A stretch of DNA of 64,000 nt from Thioclava pacifica DSM 10166 (GCF_000714535.1 NZ_AUND01000004.1:16311-80310); one strand, 5' to 3'; shown: positions 8,536 to 17,471, counted from the first letter of the stretch. Notes: generated from the sequence alone by a model not told the origin. Numbers and translations are program-made.

Positions 8536-9386
8536 TCTGGCTCGAGCCCTTCCAATACGGCTACATGACCAATGCGATCTGGGTCTCGGCCCTCGTCGGT
8601 GCGGTCTGCGCTTTCCTGTCGGCCTATCTGATGCTCAAGGGGTGGTCGCTGATCGGCGATGCGCTTTCCCATTCCGTCGTCCCCGGTGTCGCGGGCGCCT
8701 ATATGCTGGGCCTGCCCTTCGCGCTGGGGGCGTTCCTGTCAGGGGGGCTCGCGGCGCTGGCGATGCTGTTCCTGCGCCAGCGCTCGGGGCTGAAGGAGGA
8801 CGTGGTGATCGGGCTGATCTTCACCGCGTTCTTCGGGTTGGGGCTGTTCATGGTTTCGCTGAACCCGATGGCGGTCTCGATCCAGACCATCATCATGGGC
8901 AATATCCTCGCGATTTCGCCTGGCGATACGGTGCAACTGGTGATCATCGGGGGAGTCTCGCTGACAGTGCTGCTGGCGAAATGGCGCGAGCTGATGGCGA
9001 TGTTTTTCGACGAGGCGCATGCGCGTTCGATCGGGCTGAACGTGACGGCGCTGCGGCTGGTGTTCTTCACGCTGCTCTCGGCCTCGACGGTGGCCGCGAT
9101 GCAGACGGTAGGCGCGTTTCTGGTGATCGCGCTCGTGGTGACGCCGGGAGCGACGGCCTACCTGCTCACCGACCGTTTCCCGCGGCTCTTGGCCCTGTCG
9201 GTGACGATCGGCGCGCTGACATCCGCGCTCGGCGCCTATCTGAGCTATTTCCTCGACGGAGCGACGGGTGGCGTAATCGTCTGCCTGCAAACGATGCTCT
9301 TCGGGGCCGCGCTCGTCTTCGCGCCCAAGCACGGGATGCTCGCGGCGCGTGCCCGCGCCCGTGAGGCGCTGAAGGAGAGCCTGTGA
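8532..9386 (+). CDS. sitC: Manganese/iron ABC transporter, permease 1
   Basis: 284 residues with eight or so hydrophobic segments, an ABC-3 family permease. The family block LKGWSLIGDALSHSVVPGVAGAY is near residues 35-60, and GAFLVIALVVTPGATAYLLTDRF near residue 195. It is paralogous to the next gene, and the two are expected to form a heterodimeric channel. The overlaps on both sides (4 bases) show tight translational coupling. Confidence 0.94.
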   Translation: MIWLEPFQYGYMTNAIWVSALVGAVCAFLSAYLMLKGWSLIGDALSHSVVPGVAGAYMLGLPFALGAFLSGGLAALAMLFLRQRSGLKEDVVIGLIFTAFFGLGLFMVSLNPMAVSIQTIIMGNILAISPGDTVQLVIIGGVSLTVLLAKWRELMAMFFDEAHARSIGLNVTALRLVFFTLLSASTVAAMQTVGAFLVIALVVTPGATAYLLTDRFPRLLALSVTIGALTSALGAYLSYFLDGATGGVIVCLQTMLFGAALVFAPKHGMLAARARAREALKESL

Positions 9387-10216
9387 TGGGAGACCTGCTT
9401 CTGCCTTTCCAGTTTGCCTTCATGCAGAACGCCTTCGTGATCGTGGCGCTGATTGCCCCGGCCGCGGCGATGCTGAGCACGTTTCTTGTACTCAAGGGCT
9501 GGTCGCTGATGGGGGATGCGACGAGCCATGCGGTGCTCCCCGGTGTCGTTCTTGCCTATGTCGCGGGGGTTCCACTGATCATCGGCGCGTTTCTCGCGGG
9601 GCTTCTCTGCGCGGTGGGGACCGGGTTCATCAAGGAGAATTCGCGCATCAAGCAGGATACCGTGATGGGCGTGGTCTTTTCCGGAATGTTCGGGCTGGGC
9701 ATCGTGATCTACACGCAGATCGAGAGCGCGCTCCATCTCGATCACATCCTGTTCGGCAACATGCTGGGCGTGGGGCGGGAAGACCTGTGGACGGCCGGGC
9801 TGATCTCGGGGGCGGTGACGTTGATCCTCGGCGTGAAATGGCGCGATTTCCTCGCCCATAGTTTCGATCCGGTGCAGGCGCGGATGATCGGGTTGCGGGT
9901 CGGTTGGCTGCATTACGGGCTTCTGGCGATCCTGTCGGCAACCATTGTGGCGATGCTGTCCTCGGTGGGCATCATCCTCTCCGTGGCTTATCTGATCGCC
10001 CCGGGCGCCATCGCCTTTCTTCTGACGCGCCGCTTCACGGCGATGCTGATGACCTCCGTCGCTGCGGCGCTGATCTCGGGATTTGTGGGGATCTATGCCG
10101 CGTTCTGGCTCGATGCGGCGCCCGCGCCAACGATCGTGCTGATCCTGACCGGGATGTTCCTCGCGGCGCTTCTGCTTCGGCAACTGCGCGAACGCCGGTC
10201 CAGGATCTCGGCTTGA
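9383..10216 (+). CDS. sitD: Manganese/iron ABC transporter, permease 2
   Basis: 277 residues, second ABC-3 permease with the same LKGWSLMGDATSHAVLPGVVLAY block and a VGIILSVAYLIAPGAIAFLLT segment. It ends the sitABCD operon. No clear T-tailed terminator follows; instead the next 430 bases hold transposase debris, so the transcript end is not defined by sequence. Confidence 0.94.
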   Translation: MMGDLLLPFQFAFMQNAFVIVALIAPAAAMLSTFLVLKGWSLMGDATSHAVLPGVVLAYVAGVPLIIGAFLAGLLCAVGTGFIKENSRIKQDTVMGVVFSGMFGLGIVIYTQIESALHLDHILFGNMLGVGREDLWTAGLISGAVTLILGVKWRDFLAHSFDPVQARMIGLRVGWLHYGLLAILSATIVAMLSSVGIILSVAYLIAPGAIAFLLTRRFTAMLMTSVAAALISGFVGIYAAFWLDAAPAPTIVLILTGMFLAALLLRQLRERRSRISA

Positions 10217-10651
10217 AAACAGCTACGCCCATTGCCCGGACACAGGATCCATGGATCGGCATGTGGGCACCGTGCCGGCATGAGGCGCCATCTGTTCTGG
10301 CTGCGCGCGGGGCAATAGCCGTCCTTGGGTCGAGGGTCGGCGCGTGCCAAGAGGTATTTTTTCATCAGTCGCAATGGGTTGGGAGGGCACTATGCGCCCA
10401 AGAAATAGGATCGTTCGATCCTTTTTTGCACGATGGCTTGGCCGCGCCGGAAGTAAATGTCGGACGGCGTAAGGTTCTGCGCGCCTTTCTAGAGGCGCTG
10501 ACGGTTGGAATGCGCGACGAAGGCGTCGTTCTGTCGGCTGAGGGCCTGGGAGCGGGCATTCCTCTCCGCCAGCCGATCGTTTTTCGCTGCTTTCAGGGCG
10601 TCCGCAGGCCTTCAGTTGGCAGGGCACGCTTGGCCTGGAGATGGTCAATTG
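10217..10651. other. Gene-poor stretch with transposon debris
   Basis: 435 bases without an intact gene between sitD and the next minus-strand gene. The part at 10390-10545 is recognisable as a transposase remnant (listed separately). The remainder has open frames only by virtue of high GC, none with family resemblance. Confidence 0.6.
10390..10545 (-). pseudogene. Remnant of an IS3-type transposase (integrase-core C-terminus)
   Basis: Read on the minus strand, the frame gives NDAFVAHSNRQRL, a stop, then NLTPSDIYFRRGQ and IVQKRIER before a TAG at 10392-10390. This follows the end of rve-type transposases, where a segment like YNxxRYHESLxNLTPADVYFGR is typical. The in-frame stop and lost flanks show that it is decayed. 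I found no intact terminal repeats. Confidence 0.6.
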
Positions 10652-11524
10652 TCAGTCGCGGAGCACCCCGGCGGCGATCAGCACTTGGCGGTCCGGGCGC
10701 CAGATGTCGCGGTGCGGTGTCGCGAAGGCCTGCGTGGCAAAACTGGCCGTCACGCCCTGATCGCGCAGAAAGGCGCGATCGATCGCCTCCTCCTGCCCGA
10801 CGTCGATCGGTAATGGCTGTGCTTGCAAAAGATAGCCGTGAAAACCGAGTTCCCCCTCGGGGCCAAGGTCACGACGAGAGCCTGCCATGAAGATCAGCGT
10901 ACAGGCAGAATAGCAGCGCTTTGTCACCTGCGTATCCAGCCCCCATGCCATCACTCGTTTTGCCATTGCCCGCGCGGCGAAGACCTGTCCGCCGGCACTG
11001 TCGAGATCAAGCATCGAGACATCCTTCATCGGGGTTGCCTCGAACCGCGCCAGAAGATCGTAGCTGATATCTCCCGTCAGATAAGCGACCCGGTTGCGCA
11101 CCTCCAGCGGTCTCGGCCCGACGAAAGAGACCGGCGCCAAGGCCGCTGTCTCCCGCGCCGCCTGATCGAGTGCGTGGGTCACGCTCACCACCGCCGTCAC
11201 CACCATCGCCACGCGTCCTGCGAGCAGCATTTCACCTCGCGCCCTCGAGTCGACCCAGCGCGAAAGGCTGCGCCACGCCCCGACCAGCTGCCAAAGCGCC
11301 AGCACCATGTCACCCAGCACGAGCCATGCGAAGAGGGGCGGCGAGACCGGCAGCGATATGCTTTGCCAAAGCTGGACAACGACCCACCGCCCACCGATCA
11401 GCACCACAAAGAGGGCGATCCATGGCGGGCAGTCGCCGCGCCAGTAACCGCCGATGCCCCTAAATGAGGCTGGCCTTGATGTCCGGGTGGCTCGGGTCAT
11501 TACCGCCGTCCTTTCCAGCACCAT
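10652..11524 (-). CDS. Membrane-anchored ClpP/crotonase-fold protein (COG3904-like)
   Basis: 290 residues. The N-terminal half holds about three transmembrane segments (around residues 35-60, 65-85 and 105-125). The C-terminal half resembles periplasmic ClpP/SppA-fold proteins: DLDSAGGQVFAARAMAKRV is followed by KRCYSACTLIFMAGSRR, where the Ser after Tyr aligns with the nucleophile of ClpP-like proteases. Proteolytic activity is unproven. Two starts are possible (11524 or 11500); AAGG lies upstream of each. It is divergent from the hydrogenase gene and shares its promoter region. Confidence 0.72.
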   Translation of the reverse strand: MVLERTAVMTRATRTSRPASFRGIGGYWRGDCPPWIALFVVLIGGRWVVVQLWQSISLPVSPPLFAWLVLGDMVLALWQLVGAWRSLSRWVDSRARGEMLLAGRVAMVVTAVVSVTHALDQAARETAALAPVSFVGPRPLEVRNRVAYLTGDISYDLLARFEATPMKDVSMLDLDSAGGQVFAARAMAKRVMAWGLDTQVTKRCYSACTLIFMAGSRRDLGPEGELGFHGYLLQAQPLPIDVGQEEAIDRAFLRDQGVTASFATQAFATPHRDIWRPDRQVLIAAGVLRD

Positions 11525-11632
11525 CAGCCTTCAGTCTAGCACGGCTGCCCGGAAGTTGGGGATTTGCCGAAAGCCACGGTGCTCCGAGACATGCCGAAAA
11601 CGCGAGCCTTCTGCCGCGGTGCAGGCATCTGT

Positions 11633-11638
11633 TATACT
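11633..11638 (+). promoter_or_regulatory. Possible -10 element for the hydrogenase gene
   Basis: TATACT lies 25 bases before the ATG at 11663 and close upstream of GGGGAGG, leaving a short leader. No good -35 hexamer is seen at 17 bases and no FNR-type inverted repeat was found, so the call rests on the hexamer alone. Confidence 0.3.
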
Positions 11639-11662
11639 TCTGGACTGGGGAGGCTCTTTCGC

Positions 11663-13735
11663 ATGATCACGCTTTCGATCAATGGACGGCACGTTGAGGT
11701 CGACGAAGGCACCAGCTTGCTGGATGCGGCAAAGGCGGCGCGTATCCATGTCCCGACCTTGTGCTTTTATCCCGGCCTTCCGGCCCATGCCGTGTGCCGC
11801 ATGTGTCTCGTCGAGATCGAGGGTATCCCCAATCCCCAACCGGCCTGTCGCACCTTGGCGAAGGACGGCGATGTCGTGACAACGGATACCGAGGCCCTGA
11901 CTGCATTCCGAAAAGCCGATGCAGAATGGCTTCTCGCGCGCCATCCGAATGACTGTATGCGCTGCGAGGTGAACGGGGCCTGTCGGCTCCAGCGTCTCGT
12001 CAGCGAAAACCAGTGGGAGGACCGTTGGCCCAAGGTCCCCGACGGGGCAGTATCCGCGTCACAAGAGCTCGCCTCCGATCATACCTCTCCCAGCATCTGG
12101 CGGGATCTGTCGAAATGCATCGAGTGCGGCCTGTGCGCGGAGGTCTGCGGGGAGAGCGTGCAGAACCAGAACGTGATCGGCTTTGCCGACCGGGGATTCG
12201 ACCGCCGCCCCGTCACCGTCTTCGACGCGCCCCTGTCGGATACCAATTGCATTTCCTGTGGCCAATGCACGCTTGTCTGTCCGGTGGGCGCTCTGATCGA
12301 GGCGCCGCACTGGCATGAGGTTCTGCATACGCTCGATGCGCGTCGGCGCGTGTCGGTCGTTCAGGTCGCTCCCGCGACCCGCGTCGCCATCAGCGAAGAG
12401 TTCGGACTGAAGCCGGGAACCGTGAGCACGGGCCGATTGATCAACGCGCTGCGGATGCTCGGTTTCGATTATGTCTTCGACACGAATTTCGCCGCCGACC
12501 TCACGATCATGGAGGAGGGGACGGAACTGTTGTCGCGGCTCGAGGCCGGCACCGAGCTTCCGCTGTTCACGTCCTGTTGTCCGGGTTGGGTGAACTGGGT
12601 GGAATTGAACCGCCCCGATCTCCTGCCGCATCTGAGCACGACCAAATCGCCCCAACAGATGCATGGTGCGATCGCCAAACGGGGCCGTTTTGCACGCTCC
12701 CTGGGACCCGATTTCGCGGATGGGACGGTTGAACCCTATGTCGTGAGCGTGATGCCCTGCACGGCCAAGAAGGACGAGGCAAAGCGCCCCGGCGTCTCTG
12801 GCGATGTGGATCATGTGCTCACGACGCGCGAACTGGCGCGGATGATCCGGTCACGCGGGATTCCGTTCGGCGCGCTGGCTGAAGACGGACAGTTCGACAG
12901 CCCGCTGGGCGAGAGCACCGGGGCTGCCCAGATATTCGGCGCATCCGGCGGGGTCATGGAGGCGATGGTCCGCACGGCCGCGCATTTCAAAGGGGTCGAA
13001 GACGATCTGCCCCTGGAATGGGAGGCGTTGCGCGGCGTCCGTGAGGGCGTGAAAACCGCGACGATCCCCGGTGTCGGCACGGTGGCCGTGTGCAGCGGCA
13101 TCGCTGCGGCCCAACGCATGCTGGAAGACGAGGACTGGCGCGAGGACTACGTCGCCATCGAGGTCATGGCCTGCGTCGGTGGTTGCCTCGGGGGAGGGGG
13201 AGAGCCGAAATCCATGGACCCGCTCATTCTGCAAAAACGCGCCAAGGCGATTTACGGGGTCGATGCGACAGCACCGCGTCGCCGCTCCTACGAGAACACG
13301 GATGTTCAGGCGCTCTACGCCTCCGAACTTGGAGCACCGAACTCTCGCGCCGCTCACCAATTGCTCCATACCCATTATGCCGCGCGCCACTCGCAAAGAT
13401 CGCTCCTGATGCGCTTTCTCGACTGCGTGGACAGGCGCGATGGTGCGGGTGCTGCGAGCCTGTTTGATCCCGATGGCGTCTGGTCGACAGCCTCCGGTTT
13501 CGGCGTCATCTCTGGCGCGGACGATATCGCGACCTTCATAGAGACCGAATTGCCGCCCAGACTGCGGGGGATGAAATATGCCCGCCACCAGATGGAGAGC
13601 GCTTCGGATATCGACGATCTCACCGTTCTGGCGCCCGACGGGAGCCGCAGCAGCTTCCAGATGGAGGTGCGCACCGTGGACGGTGACGGGCGCTCGAAGA
13701 TGGTGATCAAGCGCCTCACGCGCACTGTACTTTGA
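11663..13735 (+). CDS. Group A [FeFe] hydrogenase with a C-terminal NTF2/SnoaL-like domain
   Basis: 690 residues from the ATG at 11663 (GGGGAGG upstream). Domain order: a [2Fe-2S] plant-type domain (about 1-80, with LCFYPG and CRMC); a His-Cys [4Fe-4S] segment (HPNDCMRC...C); two 4Fe-4S motifs (CIECGLCAEVC, CISCGQCTLVC); the H-cluster domain (about 220-515); an iron-hydrogenase small-subunit region; and an unusual extra domain (about 575-690). All H-cluster motifs are complete: TSCCPGW (Cys305 proton relay, Cys306 ligand), MPCTAKKDE (Cys366) and EVMACVGGCLGGGGEP (Cys504, Cys508). The family interconverts H2 with protons and electrons or senses H2. The maturases HydE, HydF and HydG are not in this window, so activity depends on genes elsewhere. 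Confidence 0.9.
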   Translation: MITLSINGRHVEVDEGTSLLDAAKAARIHVPTLCFYPGLPAHAVCRMCLVEIEGIPNPQPACRTLAKDGDVVTTDTEALTAFRKADAEWLLARHPNDCMRCEVNGACRLQRLVSENQWEDRWPKVPDGAVSASQELASDHTSPSIWRDLSKCIECGLCAEVCGESVQNQNVIGFADRGFDRRPVTVFDAPLSDTNCISCGQCTLVCPVGALIEAPHWHEVLHTLDARRRVSVVQVAPATRVAISEEFGLKPGTVSTGRLINALRMLGFDYVFDTNFAADLTIMEEGTELLSRLEAGTELPLFTSCCPGWVNWVELNRPDLLPHLSTTKSPQQMHGAIAKRGRFARSLGPDFADGTVEPYVVSVMPCTAKKDEAKRPGVSGDVDHVLTTRELARMIRSRGIPFGALAEDGQFDSPLGESTGAAQIFGASGGVMEAMVRTAAHFKGVEDDLPLEWEALRGVREGVKTATIPGVGTVAVCSGIAAAQRMLEDEDWREDYVAIEVMACVGGCLGGGGEPKSMDPLILQKRAKAIYGVDATAPRRRSYENTDVQALYASELGAPNSRAAHQLLHTHYAARHSQRSLLMRFLDCVDRRDGAGAASLFDPDGVWSTASGFGVISGADDIATFIETELPPRLRGMKYARHQMESASDIDDLTVLAPDGSRSSFQMEVRTVDGDGRSKMVIKRLTRTVL

Positions 13736-13865
13736 GCCGCGCTCATGTTGTCTGCGGAAGCTTGGAACCGGCGAGAGCGCAGAGACCGGAGGGATCGTCC
13801 GACGCAATCCAGGGGGAGCATCATCGGCCCGGCAAGGTTCTGACGCGGGGATCGCACGGCCAGGC

Positions 13866-15299
13866 TTATTCCGGATGGTCCTGGCACCAACGAAAGGCGT
13901 CGATGATCTCGGCCGACAGAAGATCCGCATCAGCATCCTGCATCGCGTAGCCGATCACCGAGGCCCGGATGATCTTCCGTCCGGCCCACTCCCCATGGGT
14001 TGGATAGACTTTGCCACGCCCCTGCACGCGTTCGAGGGTCCGCATTGTCAGCGTATCGCCGTCCGGCCCGTCCCCGCAGGCAATCGCGACCTGATTGCTG
14101 TGGATCTCGTTCAGCACGCGTATCCCCGGTTCGGCAGAGAGCGCTTTGGCAATTTGATTGGCCAACCGACAATGGCGCATCACCAGTTCGCGCACACCGG
14201 TTCGTCCGAGATGACGAAGGATGGCGTAGCTTGGAACACCTCGGGCGCGTCGCGACAATTCAGGCGTCGTGTCGGCGGGCTCCCAATAGGCGGTCGTGTC
14301 GGGAAGATAGGCCCCGCGCGCCGACATGGACGCCACGAGCGGCGCCCGGTCTCGGACGATCACCATCCCCGCATCAAAGGGAGCATTCAGCCATTTGTGC
14401 AGATCCACGGCCCAGCTGTCAGCATCACTGACACCGCTCAAGCGCTCGGCCAGTTCCGGAACAGCGGCCACCCAGAGCCCGAAAGCCCCGTCGACATGGA
14501 CCCAGCCCTGCTTTGCGCGCACCAGGGGGATCAATTCGGAGAAGGGATCGAATGCCCCGGTATTGATCTGACCTGCCTGCAAAATGACGAGAGGGGGCGC
14601 GTCGCACTGGCTCAGGGCGTCTCGGAACGCGTCGGGATCAATACGACCCTCTGCGTCTGTGGCGACTTTGTGGACCCGCTTTGCACCAAAGCCCGCATAG
14701 CGCAGTGCCGCGAAGGGTGCCGAATGGGCATCCTGTCCGATGATCACGGGAACTTCGGGCGCTCCGAAAAGGCCATGCGCTTCGACATCCCAGCCTTGGG
14801 CCGCCAGAAGAGCGTGCCGCGCCGCCATGACGCCGACCATGTTCGCCACCGTGCCGCCGGTCACCAGCCCAGAGCCACTGCCGGACGGCAATCCCAGAAG
14901 ATCGATGACCCAGTCACAAACCGCGCGCTCCATACCGGTGATTGCGGGCGTCTCGAAGGAGGTGCCGGAGTTCTGTCCCCAGGCCGAGACGAGGAAATCC
15001 GCCGCGACACCGACCGGGTGCGAGCCGCCCAATACGTAGCCGAAGAATGTAGGGGCAGCCATCGAGTGCAATCCCCCGTCGGACTCTTGCACGATTTGCG
15101 CGACCACCTCGTCCTCGGGCATGCCGCCCTCGGGGAGCGGCCCGAGAAAGCGTCCGACCGCGTCGTCCAGTGAGAGTGTCGGGCGCGCGGGCCGCCTTGG
15201 AAGGCTTTCTCGAAAGCTCCGGGCCTCGCGGGCCGCGGTATCGAATGCTCTGACCTGCGCATCGCTCAAACCGCTGAATTGACGTCCATCGGCAGCCAT
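13866..15299 (-). CDS. PLP-dependent decarboxylase (aromatic amino acid decarboxylase/glutamate decarboxylase group II)
   Basis: 477 residues from the ATG at 15299, preceded by GGAGGGGG; longer frames lack a ribosome site. The group II decarboxylase fold is visible: GSGLVTGGTVANMVGV (phosphate-binding region), HVDGAFG with the cofactor-ring Asp, and AVDLHKWLN carrying the PLP lysine. The C-terminal part ends with RASVIGYAMQDAD. The substrate cannot be fixed; aromatic amino acids or related compounds are most likely. It is convergent with the hydrogenase gene and separated from it by 130 bases. Confidence 0.88.
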   Translation of the reverse strand: MAADGRQFSGLSDAQVRAFDTAAREARSFRESLPRRPARPTLSLDDAVGRFLGPLPEGGMPEDEVVAQIVQESDGGLHSMAAPTFFGYVLGGSHPVGVAADFLVSAWGQNSGTSFETPAITGMERAVCDWVIDLLGLPSGSGSGLVTGGTVANMVGVMAARHALLAAQGWDVEAHGLFGAPEVPVIIGQDAHSAPFAALRYAGFGAKRVHKVATDAEGRIDPDAFRDALSQCDAPPLVILQAGQINTGAFDPFSELIPLVRAKQGWVHVDGAFGLWVAAVPELAERLSGVSDADSWAVDLHKWLNAPFDAGMVIVRDRAPLVASMSARGAYLPDTTAYWEPADTTPELSRRARGVPSYAILRHLGRTGVRELVMRHCRLANQIAKALSAEPGIRVLNEIHSNQVAIACGDGPDGDTLTMRTLERVQGRGKVYPTHGEWAGRKIIRASVIGYAMQDADADLLSAEIIDAFRWCQDHPE

Positions 15300-15384
15300 T
15301 TGTCCCCCTCCAATCCGCTGCATGGAAAGTCCAGTATAGCAGGTTTCATGCAAACCCGGTCGGTTTCGTCTTGTCGCGTCAGCG

Positions 15385-15591
15385 TCAACGCGTCGTCGAA
15401 AGCCGCTTTGGTTTGGATGCGGGGGCGTTGTGCCCGCCACCCATCAGGTCCGTGATCTTCCTCCAGATCGTCCCGATACGTCCGAACATGGCGCGCGCAT
15501 CCTGCTGACGGATAGCCATCGCGGCGCGGGTGTAATGGGCATAATCGATCGCGCCGGTGGCGGTGGTCCGGTAGTCCTGCGAGCTGTTCAT
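15385..15591 (-). CDS. Small basic protein of a Rhodobacterales-type family
   Basis: 68 residues. CAGGAGACC sits at proper spacing before the ATG. The segment IDYAHYTRAAMAIRQQDARAMF is amphipathic and resembles short stress-related proteins common in this bacterial family; the C-terminal 20 residues are polar and basic. No enzyme motif is present, and I cannot assign a function. It is upstream of and co-directional with the decarboxylase, 85 bases away. Confidence 0.6.
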   Translation of the reverse strand: MNSSQDYRTTATGAIDYAHYTRAAMAIRQQDARAMFGRIGTIWRKITDLMGGGHNAPASKPKRLSTTR

Positions 15592-15750
15592 GGCTGGTCT
15601 CCTGGTTGCTTCAGGTATCCACTGTGCCCGAACCGAAAATCCGCGCTTGAAGGAGATCTTTAGAAGGCTTTGAGATTTCCTCTATTCTTCTTCAGAAGTG
15701 CGCCGCGCCGCCTTCGCGTAAGGTGCTGACCGGCGTCACGCCGCGACACC

Positions 15751-16941
15751 TCAAGACAGGTCCGCGTCCAGGAAGCGTTCGATTTCCGAGCAGATCTGCT
15801 CAAAGGCCGGATCGCTCGGGAGGCTCACATGATTGCTGCTGTCGATCAGTTGCAGCTCTGCGTTGGGAAGGTGTTGAGCGAGGTATTGCCCTTGGCACAA
15901 GGGCTGAATCGAGTCGCCGGTGGAGTGCAGCACAAGGGTCGGCGCCGTGACGCGTTGCAGCAACTCGCTCACGTCGATTGCACCGATAATGCGGCGCAAG
16001 CGAGCCGCGGTGTCGGCGCTGGCCGACAACTTTTGCATCTCGATCAGGCTATCGAGCTCTTCAGCTGTGGCGGTCGGCACGAAGATCGTGGCGAAGGCCT
16101 TCATGAAAGCGCTGTCGGGAATACCCCAGCCGCTCTGGATAAGCCCCACCATGGTTTCGGTTTTCTCATGCTCTCCCAGCGCCGAAGACCCTCTGGCAAA
16201 GCCATTGATCAGCACGAGCCTGCTGACCCGCTCCGGATGCCGTGCGGCAAAGGCGAGCGCAATCGGGGCGCTCTGCGATGCCGCGAAGATCGGAAAGCGC
16301 TCCAGACCCGCGGCGTTTGCGACAGCCTCCATGTCATCGACGAAATCTTCGATGCCGGGGTTTCCGAACTCATGCGTCGAAAGCCCGGTGCCGCGCGGAT
16401 CATATCGCACGAGACGTCGCTGACGGCTCAAGCGCTCAAGCATCGGGCGCCAGATCGGACTATTCCAGTCCTGTTCGAGATGACTGAGCCAATGCCCCCC
16501 GCGCAGAAGAGGCGGGCCGTCTCCGATCGAGGCATATGCGATCGAAGTTCCGTCGCGCGAAGCGGTGTACCGGATCGTCTGGCGTCGTGCATCGCGCGTA
16601 TCGTTTGAGTTTGTGCGCTGGGCCCGAGTTCCCGCGCGCTCAACGCTCACCGCCATCTGAAGACCGCGCCGCGACACGGTTCTGATCACGGCCTGACGCT
16701 TGCCATCGTCACCGACTGCGCTTCGGGCGGAACTGATGCGCGCGGCGATCGTCGCATCTGACACGATACGGCCGTGCCATACCCGTTCGACCAACTGGTC
16801 GTAGCTCACCAATTCGCCCTGGGCCTCCGCGAGCATCACGAGCAGATCGAAGACCTGCGGCTCGACGTGAACGGAGCGGCCGCCGCGCGTCAGCGCGAAG
16901 GCGTCTGTATCAAGCTCACAGTCGGCGAAACGATATTGCAT
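15751..16941 (-). CDS. Winged-helix (OmpR/CadC-type) regulator fused to an alpha/beta hydrolase
   Basis: 396 residues from the ATG at 16941 (MQYRFADCELD). Residues 1-100 form a Trans_reg_C winged-helix domain (FALTRGGRSVHVEPQVFDLLVML, then LVERVWHGRIVSDATIAARISSAR). After a linker, residues 125-396 form an alpha/beta hydrolase. Candidate triad residues are Ser in AASQSAP, Asp in HSTGDSIQP and His in DSSNHVSL; the nucleophile elbow is degenerate compared with GxSxG. Such one-component fusions are thought to sense a small ligand in the hydrolase domain. The regulated gene is unknown. Confidence 0.85.
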   Translation of the reverse strand: MQYRFADCELDTDAFALTRGGRSVHVEPQVFDLLVMLAEAQGELVSYDQLVERVWHGRIVSDATIAARISSARSAVGDDGKRQAVIRTVSRRGLQMAVSVERAGTRAQRTNSNDTRDARRQTIRYTASRDGTSIAYASIGDGPPLLRGGHWLSHLEQDWNSPIWRPMLERLSRQRRLVRYDPRGTGLSTHEFGNPGIEDFVDDMEAVANAAGLERFPIFAASQSAPIALAFAARHPERVSRLVLINGFARGSSALGEHEKTETMVGLIQSGWGIPDSAFMKAFATIFVPTATAEELDSLIEMQKLSASADTAARLRRIIGAIDVSELLQRVTAPTLVLHSTGDSIQPLCQGQYLAQHLPNAELQLIDSSNHVSLPSDPAFEQICSEIERFLDADLS

Positions 16942-17147
16942 GCCCTCAGCATGATCCGTGACACGGACTATCTCAAGCCTGTTGAACCTGCGGCCCGAAT
17001 GCCCCGGCGGGCGGCGGTGGACCGAACAGTATCGGATGACCGTCCAGGTAGGGCAGGTGAACATTGACATGCATCGCCATGGCCCAGACCTGGTCGTCGG
17101 TGGCGTGACATAAGAGCTCTACAAGCCGCGCATTCCGCGATTGGCGA

Positions 17148-17471
17148 TCAGCCTTGGCGTTCGGGCACCCGTGCCACCAGCCCGTCGAGGGCCTCGCTCA
17201 GCACGATCTGGCAAGACAGGCGCGAGCGCGCAGGATCGGGCTCCCAGGCGAAGTCCAGAAGATCCACCTCCATTTCGCCGGCTGGTTCCAGCAGGTCGAA
17301 GAAATCAGGCGCCACATAGACATGGCAGGTCGAGCACGAACAAGCCCCGCCGCATTCGGCAAGGATGCCGGGCACCGAGGCTGCACGGGCGGCTTCCATC
17401 AGGGTCATGCCCGGGCGGGCCTGGGTGGTGATGCGGGAGCCGTCGGCGCCCTCGAAGGTCACGGTGATCAT
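17148..17471 (-). CDS. [2Fe-2S] ferredoxin (adrenodoxin/FdVI type) of the cyanase operon
   Basis: 107 residues. The cluster ligands appear in [15 protein letters not shown] and the fourth Cys in LSCQIVL, the vertebrate-type (adrenodoxin-like) pattern. It is the last gene of the nine-gene operon; its start overlaps the upstream reductase stop by ATGA, so the two should be made together as an electron-transfer pair from NAD(P)H to an oxygenase. It differs from the second ferredoxin at 39608-39931, which has the same layout but stands with unrelated genes. Confidence 0.93.
   Translation of the reverse strand: MITVTFEGADGSRITTQARPGMTLMEAARAASVPGILAECGGACSCSTCHVYVAPDFFDLLEPAGEMEVDLLDFAWEPDPARSRLSCQIVLSEALDGLVARVPERQG

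Noticed and set aside
10652..15299. Hydrogenase maturation genes (HydE/F/G)
   Set aside because: I looked for radical-SAM CxxxCxxC and GTPase motifs around the hydrogenase and found none; every nearby gene has another assignment.
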